Positions 1 through 8,850 of a stretch of 64,000 nucleotides of DNA are shown here, in pieces. The notes under the pieces are model-generated. The model did not search any database, was not told the DNA's origin, and saw only the letters and a program-made list of their open reading frames with translations. The DNA comes from Rhodoglobus sp. (GTDB taxonomy: Bacteria; Actinomycetota; Actinomycetes; Actinomycetales; Microbacteriaceae): assembly GCA_025463515.1 (NCBI GenBank), contig JAODAQ010000039.1, positions 1 to 64,000 on the forward strand, written 5' to 3'. A program made the position numbers and the translations under genes. Positions within the stretch are counted from its first letter, which is position 1; each line of letters starts with the position of its first letter.

Positions 1-93
1 GTCTCGCCCGATCCGCGCACTCCACGACCTCCCGATGAGGCGCCCTCCTCCGGCCACAGCCAACGGGCAGCACGAGGCGCTCCCCATCTGGCC

Positions 94-154
94 CGTTCCG
101 CCAACTCAGGACATTAGTCAGGACGCCTCACAAATGTCCTGAGTTGGCGGAACG
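94..154. repeat. Perfect 22-bp inverted repeat (17-nt loop), cgttccgccaactcaggacatt / aatgtcctgagttggcggaacg
   Basis: Arms 94-115 and 133-154 are exact reverse complements; intergenic; followed by a G-rich low-complexity tract (155-430). Confidence 0.9.
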
Positions 155-433
155 CGGTGGGCGGCGGGCGGAGGGCAGCGAGCGGAGGGCGGGGGGAGGC
201 GGACGGAGGGCGGGCAGCGGGCAGCGGGCGTGCGGCGGCGGCCGGCCGGCGGCGGGCGACTGCGTGTCGGGTCTGGGGTGTCGGCCGGAGGGCGGCAGGT
301 CGGAGAGCCGCAGGTCGGAGAGCCCAAGGTCGACGGGCGCGAGGTGGCGGCTGCGGGCCCGTCCTGATGGAGTGGCGGGCGGCCGGGGGACGGAGGGCGG
401 GGGCGGCCGGCAGCGGACGGCGGGCGGTGGGTC

Positions 434-856
434 TTACTGCGCAGCGTCCCGCTTCGCGAGCAGGTCGCGGATGTCCGCGAGCAGCTCCAGCTCGGTGGGC
501 GGCGCCGGGGTCGAGTCGACGACGCCAGCCTCCTTCTTCTTGAACGAGAGCTTCGAGAGGTAGTTGATCGGCACGATGATCGCGAAGTACACGACGAGCG
601 CGACCAGGAGGAACTGGATGACGGCGCCGATGACCGCTCCGAAGTACATCGTCGCGGTGTCGCCGGACGTGGTCGGGATCGTCACGGGCAGCGCCTTCTC
701 GAGCGAGGCCGCATTGAAGAGCGCACCGAGCGCCGGGTTGAAGATGTTGTTGACGAGCGCGTTCACGACGTTGGTGAACGCCGCACCGATGACTACGGCG
801 ACGGCCAGGTCGATGACGTTGCCGCGCAGGATGAACTGCTTGAAACCCTTGAACAC
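434..856 (-). CDS. mscL: Large-conductance mechanosensitive channel MscL
   Basis: Translation VFKGFKQFILRGNVIDLAVAVVIGAAFTNVVNALVNNIFNP is the MscL N-terminal signature; GTG start at 856 chosen over the longer ORF. Confidence 0.93.
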   Translation of the reverse strand: MFKGFKQFILRGNVIDLAVAVVIGAAFTNVVNALVNNIFNPALGALFNAASLEKALPVTIPTTSGDTATMYFGAVIGAVIQFLLVALVVYFAIIVPINYLSKLSFKKKEAGVVDSTPAPPTELELLADIRDLLAKRDAAQ

Positions 857-864
857 GGATTCTC

Positions 865-1125
865 CTAACTTGACGGTGTGGAGGGGGTGGCCGCAGGGGC
901 GGCCGGTGCTTCCTTCTTGGGGGCGGGGGAGTCCGACGAGGCGGGGGTGGCGCGCGAATCCGTGCGGTAGAAGCCCGAGCCGCTGAACGTCACGCCGACC
1001 GGGGAGAACACCTTGCGCAGTTTGCCGCCGCAGGTCGGGCACACGGTGAGCGTGTCATCCGTGAAAGCCTGGACGATGTCGAAGGCGCTGTCGCACTCGG
1101 TGCAGCGGTAGGAATAGGTGGGCAC
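865..1125 (-). CDS. FmdB family zinc-ribbon protein
   Basis: VPTYSYRCTECDSAFDIVQAFTDDTLTVCPTCGGKLRKVFSPVGV: CxxC...CxxC regulatory zinc ribbon. Confidence 0.88.
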   Translation of the reverse strand: MPTYSYRCTECDSAFDIVQAFTDDTLTVCPTCGGKLRKVFSPVGVTFSGSGFYRTDSRATPASSDSPAPKKEAPAAPAATPSTPSS

Positions 1126-1132
1126 AGGGGTC

Positions 1133-1717
1133 CTAACGGGAGAAAGCGACGATGCCGGAGGGAGTGACCACTCCGTCGACGCGCTGGTCGTGCCGCTCAC
1201 TGGGCACGGTGTCGACCAGTTCATGGTCGAAGATCACAGCATAGACCGGGGGGCAGTTCTCCATCGATCCGAGGGTCTTGTCGAAGTAGCCTCGGCCCCA
1301 CCCCATGCGCATGCCCGTGCGGTCGACGGATGCCGCGGGCACGATGATGAGGTCGACACCGTTGATCGCGATCGGGCCCAGCAGCTCTGACGTCGGCGCG
1401 GGCATCCCGAGCAGGTCCAGTTCTTCGCCGGAGCCGTCGTACGGCGCCCAGTCGAGGAGGCCGTCGGCGCGGGACACGGGCAGCAGGACGCGGATGCCCT
1501 CCTCGCACGCCCACGCCACGAAGTCACGAGTGCCGGGCTCGTCCGGGAGGGAGAGGTACGCGGCCAGGGATCGCGACCCGAGGCCGCTCGTCAGGTCGAT
1601 GAGGTTCTGGGTGATCGCGGCATCCGCGGATTCACGCTCGCGGGAGGTCGTGATGCGCCTGCGTTCGCGGAGTTCGGCGCGCAGTGCACGTTTTTCGTGA
1701 GCGACCTCGTCCGCCAT
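1133..1717 (-). CDS. 5-formyltetrahydrofolate cyclo-ligase
   Basis: MADEVAHEKRALRAELRERRRITT...; MGWGRGYFDKTL motif typical of 5-FTHF cyclo-ligase. Confidence 0.9.
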   Translation of the reverse strand: MADEVAHEKRALRAELRERRRITTSRERESADAAITQNLIDLTSGLGSRSLAAYLSLPDEPGTRDFVAWACEEGIRVLLPVSRADGLLDWAPYDGSGEELDLLGMPAPTSELLGPIAINGVDLIIVPAASVDRTGMRMGWGRGYFDKTLGSMENCPPVYAVIFDHELVDTVPSERHDQRVDGVVTPSGIVAFSR

Positions 1718-1772
1718 ATGTTTATTGTAGGTGCGCCTGATTCTGGGGCGGTGTGCCAAGTAGCCTGTCCCT

Positions 1773-2663
1773 ATGGCATTTCGTATCACCAAGGCGGTCA
1801 TCCCTGCCGCGGGGCTGGGCACCCGATTCCTCCCCGCGACCAAGGCGATGCCGAAGGAGATGCTCCCCGTCGTCGACAAGCCCGCGATCCAGTACGTCGT
1901 GGAGGAGGCGGTCGCAGCCGGCCTCAACGACGTGCTCATGATCACGGGGCGCAACAAGAACGCGCTCGAGAACCACTTCGACCGGATGACAGAGCTCGAG
2001 GCCACGCTCGAGGAGAAGGGCGACCTCGACCGCCTCGAGAAGGTCGAGTACTCCAACGACCTCGCCGACATGCACTACGTGCGGCAGGGAGACCCGCGCG
2101 GCCTCGGCCACGCGGTACTGCGGGCCCGGATGCACGTGGGCCGCGAGCCGTTCGCCGTGCTCCTCGGTGACGACCTCATCGACGAGCGCGACGTGCTGCT
2201 CTCGCGCATGATCGAGGAGCAGAACAACCGCAACGCCTCCGTGATCGCACTGATGGAGGTCGACCCGTCCATGACGCACATGTACGGCATCGCGACCGTG
2301 GAGATGACCGGCACCCCCGACGTGGTGAAGATCACCGGCCTCGTCGAGAAGCCGGCGACCGGGACATCCCCCTCCAACTACGCCATCATCGGCCGCTACG
2401 TGCTGCAGCCCGACGTGTTCGACGTGCTCGAGCACACCGAGCCGGGCAAGGGCGGCGAGATCCAGCTGACCGACGCGCTGCAGTCGATGGCGCAGAACAA
2501 CATCGCGGGCGGCGTGTACGGCGTCGTGTTCCGCGGCCGCCGCTACGACACCGGCGACCGGCTCGACTACATCAAGGCGATCGTGCAGCTCGCCGTCGAG
2601 CGCCCCGACCTCGGCCCGGAGTTGAAGCCCTGGCTCAAGCAGTTCTCGGCGAACCTGGACTAG
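1773..2663 (+). CDS. galU: UTP--glucose-1-phosphate uridylyltransferase
   Basis: MAFRITKAVIPAAGLGTRFLPATKAMPKEMLPVVDKPAIQYVVEEA signature. Confidence 0.96.
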   Translation: MAFRITKAVIPAAGLGTRFLPATKAMPKEMLPVVDKPAIQYVVEEAVAAGLNDVLMITGRNKNALENHFDRMTELEATLEEKGDLDRLEKVEYSNDLADMHYVRQGDPRGLGHAVLRARMHVGREPFAVLLGDDLIDERDVLLSRMIEEQNNRNASVIALMEVDPSMTHMYGIATVEMTGTPDVVKITGLVEKPATGTSPSNYAIIGRYVLQPDVFDVLEHTEPGKGGEIQLTDALQSMAQNNIAGGVYGVVFRGRRYDTGDRLDYIKAIVQLAVERPDLGPELKPWLKQFSANLD

Positions 2664-2665
2664 CC

Positions 2666-3313
2666 GTGCCCTCGACGATCCCGACGCTGAGCGAGGGCAA
2701 GGTCACGATCCGGCCGATCCGGCTGCGCGACGCGCGCGTCCTCGAGCGGGAACTCGCGGAGAACCGCGGGTGGCTGCGCAAGTGGGAGGCCACGAACCCG
2801 CACGGCCCGATGTCGTTCGACGTGCGCTCGAGCATCCGTTCGCTGCAGCAGAATGCCCGCGCCGGTCTCGGGCTGCCCTTCGTCATCGAGTACGACGGCG
2901 AGCTCGCCGGCCAGTTGAACGTGTCGTCGATCGCGTACGGCTCGCTGTCGTCGGCCACGATCGGGTACTGGGTGTCCGAGCGGTTCGCGGGCAAGGGCGC
3001 GACGCCCACCGCCGTTGCGCTGGCGACCGACCACTGCTTCTTCGGCGTGGGGCTGCACCGCATGGAGATCTGCATCCGCCCGGAGAACGAGCCGTCGCTG
3101 CGCGTGGTCGAGAAGCTGGGCTTCCGCTACGAGGGGCTGCGGCGACGGTACATCCATATCAATGGCGACTGGCGCGACCACTTCTGCTTCGCGCTGACCG
3201 TGGACGAACTGCCGCAGGGCGTGCTGCGGCGCTGGCTGGACGGCACGGTCCCCCGCGCTGACGCCGAGGTGCCCGCGACCGACCGCGCGAAGGCCGCCCG
3301 CCCGCTCGTCTAG
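2666..3313 (+). CDS. GNAT family N-acetyltransferase (RimJ/RimL-like)
   Basis: IRPIRLRDARVLERELAENRGWLRKWEAT...MEICIRPENEPSLRVVEKLGFRYEG. Confidence 0.88.
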   Translation: MPSTIPTLSEGKVTIRPIRLRDARVLERELAENRGWLRKWEATNPHGPMSFDVRSSIRSLQQNARAGLGLPFVIEYDGELAGQLNVSSIAYGSLSSATIGYWVSERFAGKGATPTAVALATDHCFFGVGLHRMEICIRPENEPSLRVVEKLGFRYEGLRRRYIHINGDWRDHFCFALTVDELPQGVLRRWLDGTVPRADAEVPATDRAKAARPLV

Positions 3314-3315
3314 GC

Positions 3316-3349
3316 GGGTTGAGTAGCGCGCCAGCGCGTATCGAAACCC
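3316..3349. repeat. Dispersed palindromic repeat gggttgagtagcgcgccagcgcgtatcgaaaccc
   Basis: Same element in opposite orientation at 61462-61496. Confidence 0.8.
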
Positions 3350-3414
3350 CGCGGCGGCAATTTCGTGCCGCGCCGTTCCCGGTCGCGGGGGCTTCGGACT
3401 CGTACCGTATAGCC

Positions 3415-4233
3415 ATGGAACTCACGGGCGTCGGCGGCGGGCTCATGCTCGCGATCGCCGCCGCCCTCTGGCTCGTCTACCTCGTGCCGAACTGGTTCAA
3501 GCGACGCGAGTATCTCGCCACTGAGAGGAACGCCGTGCGGCTCCAGCAGACCATCCGAGTGCTTGCCGAGACCGCCGAGGTCCCCGCCGCCGTGCGCGCC
3601 GAGGCCGCCGCCCGCCAGGTCGCGCTGCAGCAGCGCGCCGAGTACCGCCAGGGCCCCGTCGCGGTGGGCCGTCCCGTGCAGAAGGTGCAGCCGAGCGCAG
3701 CCCAGGTCGCAGCAGCGGGCCGACGGATGCGCCGGACTCGCGCTCTCGCAACCCTCGTGCTGCTCGTGTCGGTGGTGACCGCCGTCGCCCAACTGGTCAC
3801 GCAGTCGTGGGTGATGCTCGCCGTCTCGGGGGCCGCCGTGATCGGCAGCCTGGCACTTCTGGGCCGCATCGCCGAGCGCTCGCGGGCGCGCACCGCACCC
3901 GTTGTCGCGCGCGCCGCCCGCCGCACCTCGCTCGGCCCGGCCGAGGCGAAGGCCGTGCAGCGCGAGACCGAGTGGACCCCGGTGCCGATCCCGAAGCCGA
4001 TGTACCTCTCGCGATCGGTCGTGGAGGCAGCCGCGGCCGTCGAGGACCCGGCCTTCGAGCTGAAGCTCGCGGCCGTGGCCGCGGAGCGGGCGCTGCGGAA
4101 CGTGGAGCAGGAGGCCACGCCGCTGCGGGTCGCCGCGGCATCCTCGTCGCCGTTCGCCCACATGGGCATCGTGGACGACGCGACGACCGCGACCCCGGAC
4201 ATCGACGCCGTCCTCGCCCGCCGCCGGGCCTGA
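3415..4233 (+). CDS. Hypothetical membrane protein
   Basis: MELTGVGGGLMLAIAAALWLVYLVPNWFKRREYLATERNAVRLQQTIRVLAETAEVP; TM segments; good coding frame. Confidence 0.75.
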   Translation: MELTGVGGGLMLAIAAALWLVYLVPNWFKRREYLATERNAVRLQQTIRVLAETAEVPAAVRAEAAARQVALQQRAEYRQGPVAVGRPVQKVQPSAAQVAAAGRRMRRTRALATLVLLVSVVTAVAQLVTQSWVMLAVSGAAVIGSLALLGRIAERSRARTAPVVARAARRTSLGPAEAKAVQRETEWTPVPIPKPMYLSRSVVEAAAAVEDPAFELKLAAVAAERALRNVEQEATPLRVAAASSSPFAHMGIVDDATTATPDIDAVLARRRA

Positions 4234-4234
4234 C

Positions 4235-5323
4235 ATGCCCCAGCCCTGGGACCTGATCATCGTGGGTGCCGGGCCCGCAGGTTCGGCCGCTGCACTCTCT
4301 GCCCTGCGCGAGAAGCCGGACGCACGTGTGCTGATCCTCGACCGCGCGCCGCTCGGCCGCGACAAGGTGTGCGGCGACGGCATCGCCCCGCACGCCGTGA
4401 GGGAGCTCGCGGCCCTCGGCCTCGACGTGGTGCGCCCCGAGGAGAACGTGTCGACCGTGCGGCTGTACGGGCCGAGCGGCGCGGATGCGGGTGCCGTCAC
4501 GAGCTCGCCGGGCTACGTGATCCCGCGCAGGCAATTCGACGAGCGGCTGCTCTCGGCGGCGATGGACGCGGGCGCGTTCTTCGAGGTGCGCAAGGTCACG
4601 TCCCTCGAGTCTCTCGATGCCCCCGTGGTCATCGGGGCGGACGGCAGCAACTCGACGGTCCGCCGCCTTATCGGCCAGCCGGCGAACCACGGCCGGGCGC
4701 TCGCAGTGGCGATCCGTGGCTACGCGCCGACGCCCCCCGGGGCCCGCGAGCTCACGATCCGCTGGGACAGCCAGCGCCTCGGCGGCCTCTGCTACGCCTG
4801 GTCGTTCCCCGTCGCCGACGGCACCACCAACGTCGGCTACGGGCTCTCCTCCGCGGCCCACGACCACAGTCGCGCCTACCTCGAGCGCCGCCTCGGCGAG
4901 CTGCTGCCCGAGTTCGACCTCGCCGGCGTTGAGCTCACGGGCCACACCCTGCCGCTGTCGGTGCGGCGCCCCTCACCGTATTCAGGACACGTGCTGCTCG
5001 TCGGCGACGCCGCCTCCCTGATCAACCCGTTCACGGGCGAGGGCATCTACAGCGCGATCGCCTCGGGCGCGCTCGCGGGCAGGTCGGCGTTCCGGGATGC
5101 CCCGGGCCCCACCTACGCGAAGGCCCTCGCCGCGCGCTTCGGCCGCCAGCACCGCCAGACCACGGCGCTGTACCGGATCATCGACTCTCCGAGGGTGCTG
5201 GACACGGTCATCCGTGCCGCCCGCGCCAACTCCCGCATGTTCGACAGGCTCCTCGACGTGGGCCTCGGCGACGCGGCCTTCACTCTCGGCGACTTCGCGC
5301 GTTTCGGGCGCTACGCGTTCTGA
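4235..5323 (+). CDS. Geranylgeranyl reductase family FAD-dependent oxidoreductase
   Basis: DLIIVGAGPAGSAAALSAL...DKVCGDGIAPHAVREL...VGDAASLINPFTGEGIYSAIASG. Confidence 0.9.
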   Translation: MPQPWDLIIVGAGPAGSAAALSALREKPDARVLILDRAPLGRDKVCGDGIAPHAVRELAALGLDVVRPEENVSTVRLYGPSGADAGAVTSSPGYVIPRRQFDERLLSAAMDAGAFFEVRKVTSLESLDAPVVIGADGSNSTVRRLIGQPANHGRALAVAIRGYAPTPPGARELTIRWDSQRLGGLCYAWSFPVADGTTNVGYGLSSAAHDHSRAYLERRLGELLPEFDLAGVELTGHTLPLSVRRPSPYSGHVLLVGDAASLINPFTGEGIYSAIASGALAGRSAFRDAPGPTYAKALAARFGRQHRQTTALYRIIDSPRVLDTVIRAARANSRMFDRLLDVGLGDAAFTLGDFARFGRYAF

Positions 5324-5359
5324 TAACCTTGTCAGCGTCTGTTCCGCTTCGGCGGGCAG

Positions 5360-5435
5360 GGGCCCTTGGCGCAGTTGGTAGCGCGCCTCGTTCGCATCGA
5401 GGAGGTCAGGGGTTCAAATCCCCTAGGGTCCACCA
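5360..5435 (+). tRNA. tRNA-Ala(CGC), CCA encoded
   Basis: Acceptor gggccct/agggtcc with G3-U70 identity pair; anticodon stem cctcg-TTCGCAT-cgagg; T-arm aggggTTCAAATcccct; acca end. Confidence 0.96.
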
Positions 5436-5439
5436 CAGA

Positions 5440-5472
5440 GAACGCCGCTCGCGAGAGCGGCGTTCTTCGTTT
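5440..5472 (+). terminator. Rho-independent-type terminator after the tRNA
   Basis: gaacgccgctc gcga gagcggcgttc then ttcgttt. Confidence 0.8.
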
Positions 5473-5614
5473 AACGCTCCGCCCGACCGCCACACCCGCG
5501 GTTGTGCACACGCGCATCGCGCTTGTCCTGGTGACGGCAGTGCCCCGCACGCTGTACCGTGCCGCGGAGGCGGTTCGTAGGGTGTGAGCACACTCAGACA
5601 GCAAGGAGGCTGCC

Positions 5615-6859
5615 ATGGCATCAGTAGGAATCGTCGGCGCGGGCACGGCCGGACTGCATCTCGGGCTTCAGCTCGTGCAGGCGGGCATCCCGGTCACCAT
5701 CTACACGAATCGCACCGCCGACGAGGTGGGATCCGGGCGCCTGACCAACAGCGTCGCCCACCACGCCGTGACCATCGACCACGAGGACCGCCTCGGCGTC
5801 AACCACTGGCCGGTCGCCGAGTTCGGCTACGACTCGCACCATCACTACTTCGGGCTTCCCGACCCGATCGTGTTCCGCGGCGATTTCGCCCGCCGCTCCC
5901 GCGCGGTCGACTACCGCATCTACCAGCCCACCCTCATGGCCGACTTCGAGGACCGCGGCGGCAAGATCGAGATCCGGGATGTCGACGTCCCCGACCTCCA
6001 GGGCCTCAGCGAGCGCCACGACCTCCTCACGGTGGCCTCGGGCAAGTTCACTCTCGGCCAGTTCTTCGGGCCGGCCGTGGGCCGCACCCCGCTCCCCGGA
6101 CCGCTCCGCCGCCTGCAGGTCGGACTCTGGACGGGAATCGCCCCCAACGACCCGAAGGGTGTCTCGATCGCGGCGTCGCCCGGCAACGGCGATCTGCTCG
6201 AGATTCCGATCTACTCGTTCCAAGGGCACGTCACCGCGCTCCTGTTCGAGAACGTGCCCGGCGGCGAGCTCGAGAAGCTCGTCGACGTGAAGCACGACGA
6301 CGACCCGAAGGCTTTCCGCGACATGGTGCTCGAGGTGCTGCGCACGCACTACCCGCTCACCTACGCGCGGGTTGATGAGGCCGCGTTCGGCCTGACCGAC
6401 CCCAAGGACCTCTTGCAGGGCGAGTTCACCCCGACCCTGCGCAACGACTACGCGCAGCTCGACAACGGCAAGTACGTGCTCGCGGTCGGAGACATCCACT
6501 CGACCCTCGACCCGATCGTGGGACAGGGCGCCAACTCCGCGAGTGCCTCGGCCCAGGTCGTGGGCGACGCGGTGCTCGAAGACCCGAACTTCGACCTGCG
6601 CTTCATGCAGAAGGTGGCCGACCGCCGCCGCAACCGGGTGGAGGCGGCGTTCGACTGGAGCAACCTCATGGCGGGCCCGCCGCCCGCGCACCTGTTCCAG
6701 CTCGTGGGCGCGATGGCGGGAGACCAGGAGCTCCTCAACGAGTTCACGTGGAACTTCAACTACCCCGACCGCCAGTGGGACATCCTGGCCACGCCCGAGC
6801 GCACCGCTGCGGCGATCGCCCGGTCGGCCGCCTCGAAGGGAGCGCCGGCCCGTGCATAA
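5615..6859 (+). CDS. Styrene/indole monooxygenase-type FAD-dependent monooxygenase (StyA-like)
   Basis: MASVGIVGAGTAGLHLGLQLVQAGIPVTIYTNRTADEVGSGRLTNSVAHHAVTIDHEDRLGVNHW...GDIHSTLDPIVGQGANSAS. Confidence 0.82.
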   Translation: MASVGIVGAGTAGLHLGLQLVQAGIPVTIYTNRTADEVGSGRLTNSVAHHAVTIDHEDRLGVNHWPVAEFGYDSHHHYFGLPDPIVFRGDFARRSRAVDYRIYQPTLMADFEDRGGKIEIRDVDVPDLQGLSERHDLLTVASGKFTLGQFFGPAVGRTPLPGPLRRLQVGLWTGIAPNDPKGVSIAASPGNGDLLEIPIYSFQGHVTALLFENVPGGELEKLVDVKHDDDPKAFRDMVLEVLRTHYPLTYARVDEAAFGLTDPKDLLQGEFTPTLRNDYAQLDNGKYVLAVGDIHSTLDPIVGQGANSASASAQVVGDAVLEDPNFDLRFMQKVADRRRNRVEAAFDWSNLMAGPPPAHLFQLVGAMAGDQELLNEFTWNFNYPDRQWDILATPERTAAAIARSAASKGAPARA

Positions 6860-7154
6860 GCTCGTCGTCCTCTACCCGGAGCCCACCAGTCGCGACGACT
6901 TCTTGGCCTACTACGAGCAGCACCATTTGCCGCTCGCCAGGGCGCTGCCCGGTCTCGTGGGCTGTCGCTACAGCGCCGCGGTGGACGGCCAGGACTCGCC
7001 GTACTTCGCCGTGTTCGAGGCCGACTTCCCCGACGCGAAGACCCTGGGCGAGGCGATGCAGTCGCCCGCCGGCGCAGCGGTGGCCGCGGACGTGCCGAAC
7101 TACGCGACCGGCGGCGCCGTGGTGATCGACTACCCGGTCACCGAGCTGGCGTAG
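6852..7154 (+). CDS. EthD family / dimeric alpha-beta barrel protein
   Basis: VHKLVVLYPEPTSRDDFLAYYEQHHLPLARALPGLVGCRYS; overlaps the upstream ORF. Confidence 0.8.
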   Translation: MHKLVVLYPEPTSRDDFLAYYEQHHLPLARALPGLVGCRYSAAVDGQDSPYFAVFEADFPDAKTLGEAMQSPAGAAVAADVPNYATGGAVVIDYPVTELA

Positions 7155-8121
7155 CCGAGGCGAGGCCGCGGGCGCGGAACTCGCTCGCGGTCTCGCCCAC
7201 GTCGGCGCGGAACGCCTTGCTGAAGTGCGCAGGGTTCACGAAGCCCCAGGAGGCGGCGATCTGCGAGATGGCGAGGTGGCCGAGCCTGGGGTCGCGCAGG
7301 TCGCGGCGGACGTAGCTCATCCGACGCTCGCGGATCCACTGCGAGATCGTGGTGCCCTGCTTGTGGAAGATCTGCTGCAGGTAGCGGGCCGAGATGAAGT
7401 TGGCGGCCGCGATCGACTGCGGGCCGAGCTCCGGGTCGGAGAGGTTGCGCGAGATGTACTCGTGGATGGAGTGCAGCAGCTCGCCGCTGCGGTCGCGGGC
7501 GTTGCCCGAGAGCCGGATGAGCTCGCCAGCCAGCATCGTCGAGATCACGTCCATCGTGTTGTGGACGACCCGCAGCCCGGTCGAGCCGTCGAGGTCGCCC
7601 ACCGTGCGGGTGAGCTCACGCAGGAATGGGCTCACGGCCCGGGCGAGACCGTCGTCGCCGGCCAGCCGCACGGCGGTGAGCTTGCCCACCTCGTGGCTGT
7701 CGACGTCGAGCGCACTGTGCGGGAACATGACGACCACGGCGTGCATGGGGTCGTCGAAGGTGAGCGTGTAGGGGCGGCTGGTGTCGTACAGCCCGATGTC
7801 GCCGGGGTGGAGGACGGCCTCCTTGCCGTCCTGCACGAGCAAGGCCGTGCCCTGGAGCTGCAGGGTGAGCTTGTAGAACATCTGGGATGACGCGTCGATG
7901 AGCTCCTGCGTGCGAGTCACCCGGTGGGCGCTCACGCCGATCTCGGAGAAGAACACGTTCTCGAGCACGCGCCCGTTGAGCCTCGCGTCGAACGAATCCG
8001 GGTCGGCGCTGTCGACCTCGAGCGGCACGAACGAGCCGGAGACGACCTGCTGCCACTGGAGGAACGAGCGGGTGCGAACGCGCACGGCGCCGCGCGCGCC
8101 GTCATCGGGCTGACTCGGCAT
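7138..8121 (-). CDS. AraC family transcriptional regulator (AraC-binding-like N-terminal domain)
   Basis: C-terminal AraC HTH: IAAANFISARYLQQIFHKQGTTISQWIRERRM...AISQIAASWGFVNPAHFSKAFRADVGETASEFR. Confidence 0.9.
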   Translation of the reverse strand: MPSQPDDGARGAVRVRTRSFLQWQQVVSGSFVPLEVDSADPDSFDARLNGRVLENVFFSEIGVSAHRVTRTQELIDASSQMFYKLTLQLQGTALLVQDGKEAVLHPGDIGLYDTSRPYTLTFDDPMHAVVVMFPHSALDVDSHEVGKLTAVRLAGDDGLARAVSPFLRELTRTVGDLDGSTGLRVVHNTMDVISTMLAGELIRLSGNARDRSGELLHSIHEYISRNLSDPELGPQSIAAANFISARYLQQIFHKQGTTISQWIRERRMSYVRRDLRDPRLGHLAISQIAASWGFVNPAHFSKAFRADVGETASEFRARGLASATPAR

Positions 8122-8307
8122 GACGCACCTCCTTGTGGCGTAGTGGAATGATACGCGGTGATCGAACCGTATCGCCCGGCTATTTTCCGCAGGTGAACGG
8201 TGGTGGTCCGCAGGCGCACTGTCGCGGCATCCGCCCCCGCATCGGGCCGTGGCTCGGCAAGTCTGGAGTTGAGCGCAGACGCTCGCTTCCGACGGAGGAA
8301 ATCGACG

Positions 8308-8850
8308 ATGATGACCGCGACCCCGGGCTTCAGCCCCGAGTCCAGGCTGTACCGCCCGCTCGCGCACTTCCTGCGGGGCAGCCTGGGCCGCTTCGCGACG
8401 GGCGTCGCGATCGTGACCTTCGACGGCACGGATGACGACGACCGCCCCGTGCGGCACGGCATCACGGTCAACTCCTTCACCTCGGTGTCGATGGACCCTC
8501 CGCTCGTGCTCGTCTCCATCCAGCGCACGGTGCGCACGCACACGATGCTCGCCGCGCGCCCCTTCACGGTGAACATCCTCGGGGCCGAGCAGCAGGCGCT
8601 GGCGATGCACTTCGCCGGGCGGCCCCAGGTGGAGGTCGTGTGGGAGGAGGGCGAGCACGCGCCGCGCCTGGCCGGCGTGCTCAGCTGGTTCGAGTGCACG
8701 CCGTGGGCGGAGTACGACGGCGGCGACCACACCCTCTTCCTCGGCGAGGTGCAGAACTTCGACTACCGGCCCGGCGACTCCCTTGGGTTCATGAACGGCC
8801 AGTTCACGACGATCCGCGAGTCGGCTCTCGGCCACGAGTCGCTGATCTGA
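8308..8850 (+). CDS. Flavin reductase family protein
   Basis: LGRFATGVAIVTFDG...RHGITVNSFTSVSMDPPLVLVSIQRTVRTHTML...FTVNILGAEQQALAMHFAGR. Confidence 0.9.
   Translation: MMTATPGFSPESRLYRPLAHFLRGSLGRFATGVAIVTFDGTDDDDRPVRHGITVNSFTSVSMDPPLVLVSIQRTVRTHTMLAARPFTVNILGAEQQALAMHFAGRPQVEVVWEEGEHAPRLAGVLSWFECTPWAEYDGGDHTLFLGEVQNFDYRPGDSLGFMNGQFTTIRESALGHESLI

Noticed and set aside
144-563. Overlapping Gly/Arg-rich ORFs in the 144-563 tract
   Set aside because: Frames simply follow the G-rich repeat tract and run into antisense mscL; not protein-like.
4973-4990. tcaccgtattcaggac copy resembling the 60235 hairpin arm
   Set aside because: Lies inside a coding motif (SPYSGHVLL) with no second arm; treated as coincidence.
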